A stretch of DNA of 7,209 nt from Cyclobacteriaceae bacterium (GCA_013140395.1 JABFSY010000496.1:1-7209); one strand, 5' to 3'; counted from the stretch's first letter, positions 1-6,306 are shown. Notes: generated by a model not told the origin, from the sequence alone. Made by a program: numbers and translations.

Positions 1-29
1 CTCCTCAAACATATTTTTGAAACAACAGA

Positions 30-413
30 TTAACGCCAGGGAAAAACCGACTTCACTCCTCGCTTTTTCCCTCCCGAGAGATCTAAAAATCCACGCGTTC
101 CTTTTAGATTTCCCTGAATATCCCAATAGTAATAGGTTCCAAATCTACCGTTGTTATAAGATTGGGAAGAGACATTGCCGATCCAAAAAGACGATGAAGA
201 ATTAAATGCATCGCCAGGCAACCAAGTCAAGGCTGGAGATGAATACTGATAGTTTTGTGGCTCATCTGATAAAAGTCCGAAAGGAGTCAAAGAAACTGGC
301 TTCGGTTTCACAATTGCTGGAAATTCATATTTGATGGCTTCGTGTTTAACTCGAAATTGACCAAATGCCGGCTGTGCCAAATGAGCTGCAACAAAAATTA
401 AAAGAAATCTCAT
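30..413 (-). CDS. Small secreted protein of unknown function
   Basis: I do not recognise a family. The 127-residue product begins with a hydrophobic segment (MRFLLIFVAAHLAQPAFGQ, residues 1-19) that reads as a Sec signal peptide with cleavage near AFG|Q, so it is probably exported to the periplasm or cell surface; there is no lipobox cysteine. The mature part is about 108 residues, rich in Tyr, Ser, Asn and Gly (a YYYWD stretch near residue 94), with a basic C-terminus (GGKKRGVK, then FPWR) and no visible catalytic motif. The aromatic and Gly/Asn composition suggests a beta-rich fold, which is inference. The ATG start is the only one that gives the complete signal peptide. The gene is divergent from tag, 56 bp apart. 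Its reality rests on the signal peptide and sensible composition, not on homology. Confidence 0.7.
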   Translation of the reverse strand: MRFLLIFVAAHLAQPAFGQFRVKHEAIKYEFPAIVKPKPVSLTPFGLLSDEPQNYQYSSPALTWLPGDAFNSSSSFWIGNVSSQSYNNGRFGTYYYWDIQGNLKGTRGFLDLSGGKKRGVKSVFPWR

Positions 414-442
414 GTCTGTATCGAGTAATGAAGATACATAAT

Positions 443-450
443 TAACTTGG
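443..450 (+). promoter_or_regulatory. Possible -7 element for tag
   Basis: TAACTTGG matches the Bacteroidota -7 consensus TAnnTTTG at seven of eight positions and lies 19 bases before the tag ATG. No TTG is present at the usual distance upstream, so this is only a weak candidate. Confidence 0.28.
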
Positions 451-469
451 ATACACTAAAGATGGTTTT

Positions 470-1039
470 ATGAAAGAACTTGTACGCTGCCCCTGGTGCT
501 TAGGCTTCGATCAATACATGACCTACCATGACGAAGAATGGGGTGTGCCCGTGCATGACGACAAAACTCATTTTGAATTTTTGATCCTTGAAGGAGCACA
601 AGCCGGACTCAGTTGGTCTACTATACTAAAAAAGAGGGAAGGCTATAGAAAGAACTTTGCAGATTTTGACCCCAACAAAGTAGCACGCTTCTCTGACAAG
701 AAGTTAGAAAGGATTTTACTAGATCCGAGCATAGTCCGAAATCGGCTAAAAGTTTATGCCGCTGTGACAAACGCAAAAGAGTTCTTGAAAGTGCAAAAAG
801 AGTTCGGCAGTTTTGACAAATACATTTGGGGGTTTGTAGGCGGCAAGCCCATTGTTAACAAGCGCAAAACAATGAAAGAAGTGCCCGCGACCACACCGGA
901 GTCAGATGCGCTGAGCAAAGATTTGATCAAGCGCGGATTTAGGTTCGTGGGTAGCACTGTTATCTACGCGCACATGCAAGCATGCGGTTTGGTAAATGAT
1001 CACTTGATAGAATGTCATCGGTACAAAGCGGTAAAATAG
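470..1039 (+). CDS. tag: DNA-3-methyladenine glycosylase I (Tag)
   Basis: Base-excision repair enzyme that removes 3-methyladenine from alkylated DNA by cleaving the N-glycosidic bond, leaving an abasic site; cytoplasmic. The 189-residue protein aligns along its full length with Escherichia coli Tag (187 residues) as I recall that sequence. Its zinc-snap ligands are all present with identical spacing: C7, H20, H178 and C182 (E. coli C4, H17, H175, C179). The base-recognition residues Y19, E41 and W49 correspond to Y16, E38 and W46, within the family signatures YHDEEWGVP and LEGAQAGLSW. The C-terminal signature MQACGLVNDH is also conserved. The ATG start places the first zinc cysteine correctly. 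The gene is monocistronic: divergent from the small secreted gene on the left and convergent with the CBM9-like gene on the right, 6 bp away. There is no sign of damage, and no ada or alkA gene lies nearby. Confidence 0.97.
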   Translation: MKELVRCPWCLGFDQYMTYHDEEWGVPVHDDKTHFEFLILEGAQAGLSWSTILKKREGYRKNFADFDPNKVARFSDKKLERILLDPSIVRNRLKVYAAVTNAKEFLKVQKEFGSFDKYIWGFVGGKPIVNKRKTMKEVPATTPESDALSKDLIKRGFRFVGSTVIYAHMQACGLVNDHLIECHRYKAVK

Positions 1040-1063
1040 CTTTTGCTAATTTAGCTTTACCGC
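1028..1063. terminator. Inverted repeat between convergent genes, candidate bidirectional terminator
   Basis: GCGGTAAA (1028-1035) and TTTACCGC (1056-1063) form a perfect 8-bp stem around a 20-base loop. The loop itself holds TAGC/GCTA with a TTTT turn (1038-1049). The stem arms lie inside the last codons of tag and of the opposing secreted gene, and both stop codons are in the loop. There is no U tract on either side, so termination is inferred from position and symmetry only. Confidence 0.4.
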
Positions 1064-1780
1064 GGCCCACATATAAGCGGGTACCGCATTCGGATTGTAT
1101 TGTCCATAACTTCCGCCAAAATTTCTGCCTGCCTGCCCTCCTGCAGGTGCCGCAGGTGGATTTCTACCTAAATCAAATTTACCTGTTTCAAAACTAACAC
1201 CGAGTATCGGCACAGATGCTTTGTCTATTCGAAACGCCTTGAAAGGAATTTTAGCTTCATACAAATAAGCACCATCTGCCGCTACTGTAATCAGTACTTC
1301 AATACCATTCATTAACCCTAGTCGGCTAGAAACGATGTTGTCTTTCGCTAAACCAATTAACTCAAGAATTTCGACCTCATCCAATATCCGCTTTTTGGCA
1401 GCTATCCGTTCGGTGGGATCTTGAGGCCACGGTTCTTGCTCTTTCTTGAGTTGCTTTGGATCCTTGGCTACCGGGTACTTAAGTCCTACCCGACCTTTTT
1501 TCTTGCCATTTACGTCAAGCTTTAAAATCAATCCGAAAAAAGCAATTTTTTGTTGGGTGATATCATCTGTCACCTTTACCCGGAAATAAAGATTAGACTC
1601 GTCATTCCCCACGTTGTAGAGAAACTTCCCGTCTTGGTCAAGCAACCATTCGGTACTCCACTCGTTAGGGTCGGCATCAATGACGATTGGAACCGTAGGC
1701 TGATAGCTTTCGCGAGGGCCTTTTTGGCCGAACGATACAATCGACAAAAGCAGTAGACTGGAAAAAAGGAAATTCTTCAT
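1046..1780 (-). CDS. Secreted CBM9/DOMON-like beta-sandwich protein
   Basis: Predicted exported protein of 244 residues; function unknown. Residues 1-19 (ending IVSFGQ) are a typical Bacteroidota Sec signal peptide. The stretch PIVIDADPNEW (31-41), followed by FLYNVGNDESNLYFRVKVTDD (53-73), has the pattern of carbohydrate-binding module 9-like and DOMON-like domains: an opening strand with D and W, then a strand reading 'xLYxRVxVxDD'. Later strands fit the same fold, for example LYEAKIPFKAF (173-183). No catalytic residues can be named, and ligand binding is inference; many such proteins in this phylum are unassigned. Residues about 205-230 are Pro/Gly/Ala-rich and encoded by a CTGC-rich repeat, which looks like an insertion into a loop. 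The ATG start is supported by the signal peptide and by a promoter candidate just upstream. It is convergent with tag and divergent from the aminotransferase gene. Confidence 0.82.
   Translation of the reverse strand: MKNFLFSSLLLLSIVSFGQKGPRESYQPTVPIVIDADPNEWSTEWLLDQDGKFLYNVGNDESNLYFRVKVTDDITQQKIAFFGLILKLDVNGKKKGRVGLKYPVAKDPKQLKKEQEPWPQDPTERIAAKKRILDEVEILELIGLAKDNIVSSRLGLMNGIEVLITVAADGAYLYEAKIPFKAFRIDKASVPILGVSFETGKFDLGRNPPAAPAGGQAGRNFGGSYGQYNPNAVPAYMWAAVKLN
1125..1158. repeat. CTGC-rich short repeat inside a coding region
   Basis: Three CTGC units (CTGCCTGCCTGCC, 1125-1137) are followed by the palindrome CCTGCAGG (1140-1147). A nearly perfect tandem 9-mer follows: CTGCAGGTG at 1141-1149 and CCGCAGGTG at 1150-1158, with 8 of 9 bases identical. 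On the minus strand the element is translated in frame as a Pro/Ala/Gly-rich stretch (PAAPAGGQAGR). It is more GC-rich than its surroundings, which is what one would expect of an interspersed element or slippage tract tolerated in a surface loop; that interpretation is inference. Confidence 0.55.
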
Positions 1781-1797
1781 TAGCTAACAAATTTCAC

Positions 1798-1828
1798 GCA
1801 AGGTAATGCCCATGTTCCCTCAAAGCAA
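1798..1828 (-). promoter_or_regulatory. Promoter candidate for the CBM9-like gene
   Basis: On the minus strand TTG (1828-1826) is followed by exactly 20 bases and then TACCTTGC (1805-1798), close to the Bacteroidota TTTG-N19-21-TAnnTTTG arrangement. Transcription would begin about 7 bases later, near 1791, giving a leader of roughly 10 bases before the ATG at 1780. This is the best-spaced promoter in the window. Confidence 0.5.
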
Positions 1829-1838
1829 CCTTCCCCGT

Positions 1839-1871
1839 TTGAGTACAGAAACAAGTTTTTACTTACCTTGT
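1839..1871 (+). promoter_or_regulatory. Promoter candidate for the aminotransferase gene
   Basis: TTG (1839-1841, within TTTG) and TACCTTGT (1864-1871) are separated by 22 bases, slightly longer than the Bacteroidota norm. The predicted start of transcription falls at or next to the ATG at 1875, so the mRNA would be leaderless or nearly so. The site lies inside the open frame upstream of that ATG and therefore argues that 1806-1874 is not translated. Confidence 0.42.
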
Positions 1872-1874
1872 ACT

Positions 1875-3134
1875 ATGAATAAACGAGGATTTTTAAAAAG
1901 CGTAGCTACACTCGGGCTGGGTGGCCTACTACCGGCAGAAGCCTTTGGAAATTGGGTGCAAACGTTCAGTCATAAAACGGCTGATGAGCTTGCAGGTGAT
2001 GAAGCATTTTGGGAAGGTGTGCGAAAAGGATATCGATTAAAGCCCGACTACATTAATCTGGAGAACGGTTACTACTGCTTTCTTCCACAAGAGACGCTCG
2101 AGAACTACATCAATCATGTCCGTGAAATAAATTACCAGGGATCGTACTACATGCGGACGGTGCAAGGAGAAAACAAGAAAAAAGTTGTAGCGAAATTGGC
2201 CGAAATAGCTGGTTGCTCGGCCGATGAAATTGCTATCACACGCAACACTACTGAGTCTCTGGACACTGTGATCAATGGCATTTCCTGGAAAGCTGGCGAT
2301 GAAGCCATCATGGCGGAGCAAGATTATGGTTCTATCGTGAACATGCTCAAGTTGATGGAAAATCGCTATGGCATTGTTCGCAAGACTGTCTCAGTACCTA
2401 ATCACCCTTCGTCAGATGAAGAAGTAGTGGACCTTTATCGAAAGGCGATGACTCCGAAGACCCGATTGATTTTAGTGAGTCACATGGTCAACATCACAGG
2501 GCAAATATTACCCATCAAAAAAATTAGTGACATGGCGCATAGCCTTGGCGCAGAAGTTTTGGTGGATGGAGCTCACACATTTGCGCATTTGAATTTTAAA
2601 ATACCGGATTTAGGTTGCGACTATTATGGAGCCAGTTTGCATAAATGGTTGAGCGTACCCTTAGGGGCGGGCTTGCTGTATGTACGCGGTGGAAAAGCTG
2701 CTGGCCTCTGGTCGTTGATGGCCGATTGGGAAATGAAAGATGACATCAACCACCTGGGGCATCGCGGAACTCATCCGGTTGCCACCGATCTAGCCATTTT
2801 AAATGCAATCGATTATTACCAAGTCATCGGTGCTGATCGCAAAGAGGCGCGCTTGCGATACCTGCAAAACTATTGGACGAGTCGCGTGAAAAGTCTGCCA
2901 AATATTTTGTTAAATACACCAACAGATGCTGCGCGTTCTTGCGGCATCGCTAACGTGGGTGTTAAACAAATGAAGCCAGCTGACTTGGCAAAAACGCTAT
3001 TGGAGAAGTATAAAGTCTGGACAGTAGCCATCGACAGCGCCAATGTGCAAGGGTGCCGTATCACGCCAAATGTATATACTACACTGGCTGAATTGGATGT
3101 TTTTGTAAAAGCACTTAAGGAGGTAGCCGCTTAA
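1875..3134 (+). CDS. Exported aminotransferase class V-fold PLP-dependent enzyme
   Basis: PLP enzyme of fold type I, class V (isopenicillin N epimerase/cysteine desulfurase-like superfamily); the substrate is unknown. In the 419-residue product the Schiff-base lysine is K257 (SLHKW), the aspartate pairing with the pyridine nitrogen is D231 in VDGAHTFAH (H234 follows), and RNTTES (123-128) matches the cofactor phosphate-binding region. The frame stays open back to an ATG at 1806, but I chose 1875. From there the protein starts MNKRGFLKSVATLGLGG, a Tat-type signal with KR in place of RR and FLK in place, followed by a hydrophobic run ending near EAFG. The 23 extra codons would bury that signal and cover two promoter candidates. 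Tat export of a folded PLP protein is plausible but inferred. A desulfurase role is less likely given the export signal. It is divergent from the CBM9-like gene and convergent with the GH113-like gene. Confidence 0.88.
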   Translation: MNKRGFLKSVATLGLGGLLPAEAFGNWVQTFSHKTADELAGDEAFWEGVRKGYRLKPDYINLENGYYCFLPQETLENYINHVREINYQGSYYMRTVQGENKKKVVAKLAEIAGCSADEIAITRNTTESLDTVINGISWKAGDEAIMAEQDYGSIVNMLKLMENRYGIVRKTVSVPNHPSSDEEVVDLYRKAMTPKTRLILVSHMVNITGQILPIKKISDMAHSLGAEVLVDGAHTFAHLNFKIPDLGCDYYGASLHKWLSVPLGAGLLYVRGGKAAGLWSLMADWEMKDDINHLGHRGTHPVATDLAILNAIDYYQVIGADRKEARLRYLQNYWTSRVKSLPNILLNTPTDAARSCGIANVGVKQMKPADLAKTLLEKYKVWTVAIDSANVQGCRITPNVYTTLAELDVFVKALKEVAA

Positions 3135-3137
3135 TTT

Positions 3138-3161
3138 TTTAGAGCGCAGTTAGTCTCTAAA
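3138..3161. terminator. Short inverted repeat between convergent genes
   Basis: TTTAGAG (3138-3144) and CTCTAAA (3155-3161) form a perfect 7-bp stem with a 10-base loop, centred on the 15-bp gap between the aminotransferase and GH113-like stop codons. The stop of the minus-strand gene lies in the loop. The T run (3135-3140) precedes the stem on the plus strand and would be an A run after it on the minus strand, so this is not a canonical intrinsic terminator in either direction. Confidence 0.35.
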
Positions 3162-4160
3162 CCCGTTCGCCAAAACCTTTTCCGCTTCTTTATTTTGAGG
3201 GGTAAAATCTAACTGAGCCATCCTTCTTGGGCCGTGTGGATACCACTTCCAAAAATAAACACCAGACATCCATGGCTGTTTCCAAACGGTTTCAAAAAAA
3301 GCGCGATAACAATTCGCCTGGCATGCATCAGAAATCTCTGCACCACTATCTTCCTTGGGCCATACCCACGGCTCAATACCCGCGTTTGTGTCGCTGCGAT
3401 AGCCTATCTCCGTAAACAACACAGGCTTCATAAACTTTTTATGTACTCGCTCGATGGACTTAATGGGCAAAACCCAGCCCTTTTTCAATTCGCTTACTGA
3501 ATGGCTCTTGTCGGTTGTGAGAGAGAAGTAAGCTTGTATGCCAATAAAATCGAGTGCATCCCAGAATGCAATTTGCTCATACTCTTCGTGAAAATTGGCG
3601 GCATACGTTAACTTTCCTTTGTAGACGGATCGTACTTTGGCAATCATTGCACGCCATTCTTTTTCCTTTCCAATGGTTTGATGAAGTTCGGTGCCTACAC
3701 AAAAAACTCCAATTTTGCTCTGCTCCGCCAAAACAGCATAATGCAAAATAAATTTTTCGTACAACCGAAACCACCGCTGCCAGGCAGTATCGCTTTTCAT
3801 CGCGATTTCTCCAGGCCAACTATTGCCGACCCAAATATGAGGTTTTAAGATTGTATGTATGCCCGCCTTGCGCGCCAACTCAGTGGTCTTTCTGATTCCT
3901 TCATCCGACTCGCCCCACCAAACTTTTCCTGCGCTAAAATCAGTACGGATACTGGAAGTGTTTGGTTCTCTCTGAAAAGCAAAGGGAGTTTGCGATATCC
4001 AATTGATATTGCACTTTTTGAGAATAGCTATTTCCTTTTCAGTCACTTCTTGCCGCCCGCCTACCCAACAAACACCTTTTTGTTTTTTACCGTCTGGTGG
4101 TTGGCCAAAACACAATTCACTCAAAAACAGTAGGCTGAAAATGAAGATGAGATTTTTCAC
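3150..4160 (-). CDS. Secreted GH113-like glycoside hydrolase (TIM barrel)
   Basis: Predicted exported glycosidase of 336 residues. Residues 1-20 (ending SELCFGQ) are a Sec signal peptide. The mature part has the layout of a (beta/alpha)8 clan GH-A enzyme and most resembles GH113, whose characterised members are beta-mannanases. Candidate catalytic residues are E158 as acid/base (FCVGTELHQT, after strand 4) and E251 as nucleophile (VLFTEIGYRS, after strand 7). Other barrel features are LKPHIW (105-110), DFIGIQAYFS (204-213) and the aromatic FWKWYP near the C-terminus (303-308), typical of sugar-binding strand ends. Mannan specificity is not proven; other beta-glycans are possible. The start is GTG: no in-frame ATG precedes the signal peptide, and the lipB stop lies 4 bp upstream. 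It is probably translated from the lipB transcript as the last gene of the pgi/pmi-lipB-GH operon. Confidence 0.82.
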   Translation of the reverse strand: MKNLIFIFSLLFLSELCFGQPPDGKKQKGVCWVGGRQEVTEKEIAILKKCNINWISQTPFAFQREPNTSSIRTDFSAGKVWWGESDEGIRKTTELARKAGIHTILKPHIWVGNSWPGEIAMKSDTAWQRWFRLYEKFILHYAVLAEQSKIGVFCVGTELHQTIGKEKEWRAMIAKVRSVYKGKLTYAANFHEEYEQIAFWDALDFIGIQAYFSLTTDKSHSVSELKKGWVLPIKSIERVHKKFMKPVLFTEIGYRSDTNAGIEPWVWPKEDSGAEISDACQANCYRAFFETVWKQPWMSGVYFWKWYPHGPRRMAQLDFTPQNKEAEKVLANGFRD

Positions 4161-4164
4161 TTAT

Positions 4165-4884
4165 CTAAGGTATGAGTACCATCCCAAATAGCGAAACAAT
4201 TTTTTCTTTTAGAATCGATTTTACTTGCTCCATCGGGAGTCGCGCTCCCATCTCTTTTTGCAAGGAGGTCACGGCCTTATCATCGATTCCACAGGGAACG
4301 ATGTGATTGAAATAAGTTAGGTCGGCATTAACGTTGAATGCGAGACCGTGCATGGTTACCCATCGACTGGTTTTTACTCCCAAGGCGCAGATCTTTCGAG
4401 GCGCAATACCGTTCTCAAAGTCTATCCAGACACCCGTTAGACCCTTTATCCGACCTGCCGAAATTTGAAATTCCTGCAACGTTTGAATAACTGCCTCTTC
4501 CAGCAGTCGCATGTATTGATGGATATCGGTAAAAAAATTCTCAAGGTCTATTACCGGATAAACAACCAACTGACCGGGGCCATGGTAGGTAATATCTCCT
4601 CCTCGGTTAATAGCATAGTAGCTCGCCTGGATGGTGTGAAGGTCTTCTTTCCTAGTTAGCAAGTTCTTTTCATCGCCACTTTTTCCTAGGGTGTATACAT
4701 GTGGGTGCTCGCAGAACAGCAAGTAGTTGCTCGTAAGCATTTGCTCGTTAGTCGGAAGATCTCGGTTTTGCTTTTTGATCCCCAAATTCTTGTTGAACAA
4801 ATCCGTTTGATAATCCCAAGCTTGTTGGTAGTCGATCAGGCCGAGATCGATAAACTGGGTTTGTTTATTTAAAAGAAGGTTCAA
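4165..4884 (-). CDS. lipB: Octanoyltransferase LipB (lipoyl(octanoyl) transferase)
   Basis: Transfers octanoate from octanoyl-acyl carrier protein to the lipoyl-domain lysine of 2-oxoacid dehydrogenase E2 subunits and of GcvH, the first step of lipoic acid synthesis; LipA then inserts sulfur. Cytoplasmic. The 239-residue protein carries the family blocks in order: RGGDITYHGPGQ (94-105), APRKICALGVK (161-171), WVTMHGLAFNV (175-185) and IVPCGI (195-200). The catalytic pair is K164 and C198, with the 34-residue spacing known from E. coli (K135/C169) and Mycobacterium tuberculosis (K142/C176). The start is not ATG: TTG at 4884 fits best, because an in-frame stop lies eight codons upstream and the next ATG would remove the conserved N-terminus. 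An AAGGTGA sequence is present but about 16 bases away, so initiation is probably weak or coupled to the gene upstream. No lipA is seen here. Confidence 0.96.
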   Translation of the reverse strand: MNLLLNKQTQFIDLGLIDYQQAWDYQTDLFNKNLGIKKQNRDLPTNEQMLTSNYLLFCEHPHVYTLGKSGDEKNLLTRKEDLHTIQASYYAINRGGDITYHGPGQLVVYPVIDLENFFTDIHQYMRLLEEAVIQTLQEFQISAGRIKGLTGVWIDFENGIAPRKICALGVKTSRWVTMHGLAFNVNADLTYFNHIVPCGIDDKAVTSLQKEMGARLPMEQVKSILKEKIVSLFGMVLIP

Positions 4885-4911
4885 TGGCAGAAGGAGTAAC
4901 TCACCTTAATT

Positions 4912-5910
4912 CTATTTTAACTTGGCGAGTTCTTCCTTGAGATAATCAACCGCCTCAATCGTGTTTGACTCCACCCCATTTTCCTTTGCCAAATAGTAAG
5001 AAATCCAATCGGTCAGATGAATGAGGTAGTAATATTGCTCTAGCAAGGAAGCTCCCTCCGCAACGATATCAATAATGGGATTCGACCTTTTCTCAAAAAT
5101 AGGTCTACAAATTTCCATTCTCTTCTCGACACGTTGGTGATCATGATCTGAATACAAATAAATCACTTGTGCGTGTTGCAAGATTGCCTCCGGGAACTGC
5201 CAGCCCACAATTTCATTGTGGTTCATTTCGGGAAACGTATTGACGTGAGCTAACTGCTTTGCATTTTCATTTATCTGGTTTTGAAAACGAATGGCCATTG
5301 CTTTCAATCGTTCATCGCAATAGATGATAGGTAGCTTACCCTTCAGTTTTCTGGCAATCAGTTCCGCCTGTGATTCCACTGCTTTTTGACCTCGGTTAAG
5401 GTACTCGATGGCATTTTCCGTTTCTTTGATAAAGGCCGCGCCAATCAGGTTAGTATGGTACAAAGCATACATAAGTGAAACAATCATATACCCGATTTGT
5501 CCTCTGGCACTAGAAGATTCTCCGGGGATCTGAATCCAAAACAAATTATATTCCTTAGCTAACTCCAGCATCTTGCCGCCTGAGGTAATGCAAATGATAT
5601 GTGCGCGTTTTAACATCGCTTTATTGATTGCAGACAGTGTCTCTTCGGTGTCACCACTGTAAGAGCAGGCAATAAAAAGCGTGTGGGGACTCACAAATTG
5701 TGGAATATTGTAACCCTTCGAAACTACTATTGGAATCGGTATACGACCGAACGTGAGCGATTCTACTAAGTTCGCGCCAATTCCCGATCCGCCCATACCC
5801 GTGATCAACACATTTCGGATGTCACTCCCCGGGCGTACCAAGTCGACAGATTGACCAATTTTTAGTGCGCTCGCTAGCTGCAGCGTAAAGCCTTCAATCA
5901 ATTTTTTCAT
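4912..5910 (-). CDS. Bifunctional phosphoglucose/phosphomannose isomerase
   Basis: Interconverts glucose-6-phosphate or mannose-6-phosphate with fructose-6-phosphate, feeding glycolysis and supplying precursors for mannose-containing polysaccharides; cytoplasmic. The 332-residue protein contains two SIS subdomains and matches the single-chain PGI/PMI family of archaea and some bacteria, not the long classical Pgi. Visible motifs are GMGGSGIGA (38-46), the phosphate-binding SYSGDTEET (83-91), SSSARGQ (132-138), QINENAK (212-218) and EMNHNEIVGW (228-237). By comparison with the Pyrobaculum aerophilum enzyme, E215 and H231 are the catalytic base and the ring-opening residue (E203/H219 there, the same 16-residue spacing), and R136 corresponds to R135. 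The ATG start lies just after a TACCTTTG promoter element. It is the first gene of the operon with lipB (27 bp) and the GH113-like gene, and divergent from yraN. Confidence 0.95.
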   Translation of the reverse strand: MKKLIEGFTLQLASALKIGQSVDLVRPGSDIRNVLITGMGGSGIGANLVESLTFGRIPIPIVVSKGYNIPQFVSPHTLFIACSYSGDTEETLSAINKAMLKRAHIICITSGGKMLELAKEYNLFWIQIPGESSSARGQIGYMIVSLMYALYHTNLIGAAFIKETENAIEYLNRGQKAVESQAELIARKLKGKLPIIYCDERLKAMAIRFQNQINENAKQLAHVNTFPEMNHNEIVGWQFPEAILQHAQVIYLYSDHDHQRVEKRMEICRPIFEKRSNPIIDIVAEGASLLEQYYYLIHLTDWISYYLAKENGVESNTIEAVDYLKEELAKLK

Positions 5911-5927
5911 TCTTTCGTATCTTCGAT

Positions 5928-5935
5928 CAAAGGTA
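5928..5935 (-). promoter_or_regulatory. -7 element for the pgi/pmi-lipB-GH operon
   Basis: Read on the minus strand this is TACCTTTG, a perfect match to the Bacteroidota -7 consensus TAnnTTTG, 17 bases upstream of the ATG at 5910. Transcription would begin about 10 bases before the start codon. No clear TTG lies at the -33 position, which falls inside the first codons of yraN. Confidence 0.5.
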
Positions 5936-5946
5936 GATTATTTCCA

Positions 5947-6300
5947 GTGAGCGATAAAATTAAAAAGGGAAGAGAGGGCGAAGAAATGGCAGCTCGTTTT
6001 CTAATCGACAAAGGCTTTGAAATTGTGGAGCGCAACTACCGACACAAGCGATCAGAAATCGATTTGATTGTAAAAAAAGATAACTGGTTGGTCTTTGTAG
6101 AGGTAAAGTTGAGGACTTCAGATGCCTACGGCTATCCCGAAGATTTTGTCGACTACAAAAAAGCAAAAAATATTGTGGATGGTGCCGAGCAATACACCTA
6201 TGACAAAAACTGGCAGGGAAACGTGCGCTACGATATTGTGTCTATTCGTTTGCAACAAGACCAGACGGAAATTATTCAGATTGAAGATGCATTTTACTAG
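5947..6300 (+). CDS. YraN family (UPF0102) nuclease-fold protein
   Basis: Small cytoplasmic protein of the widespread UPF0102/YraN family; the fold is of the PD-(D/E)XK (Holliday-resolvase-like) nuclease type, but the cellular role is not settled. At 117 residues it has the usual family length. Conserved elements are GREGEEMAARFL (8-19), SEIDLI (36-41, where most members read GEIDLI) and FVEVKLR (50-56). These supply the putative metal-binding set E37, D39, E52 and K54, with RYDIVSI (94-100) near the end. The G-to-S change at residue 36 is a mild deviation and leaves the acidic residues intact. The start is GTG at 5947, which gives the family's usual N-terminal length; the next ATG (codon 14) would cut into the GREGE motif. 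It is divergent from the pgi/pmi gene, 36 bp apart, and is followed 6 bases after its stop by a long inverted repeat. Confidence 0.93.
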   Translation: MSDKIKKGREGEEMAARFLIDKGFEIVERNYRHKRSEIDLIVKKDNWLVFVEVKLRTSDAYGYPEDFVDYKKAKNIVDGAEQYTYDKNWQGNVRYDIVSIRLQQDQTEIIQIEDAFY

Positions 6301-6306
6301 GTGGGC

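Noticed and set aside
1..12. Possible start of a further minus-strand gene (ATG TTT GAG GAG reading off the left edge)
   Set aside because: Only four codons are inside the window and there is no Shine-Dalgarno sequence, so a gene cannot be supported.
17..205. Plus-strand open frame of 62 codons opposite the small secreted gene
   Set aside because: It has no signal peptide, promoter or motif, while the opposite strand carries a clean signal peptide.
754..957. Minus-strand open frame inside tag
   Set aside because: It lies fully within a confidently identified gene and has no features of its own.
1806..1874. Upstream ATG and 23 extra codons for the aminotransferase gene
   Set aside because: They precede a complete Tat-like signal peptide, cover two promoter candidates, and read as unstructured sequence.
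3234..3500. Plus-strand open frame opposite the GH113-like gene (also those at 3554-3751 and 3855-4133)
   Set aside because: They are shadows of the hydrolase coding strand with atypical composition and no motif.
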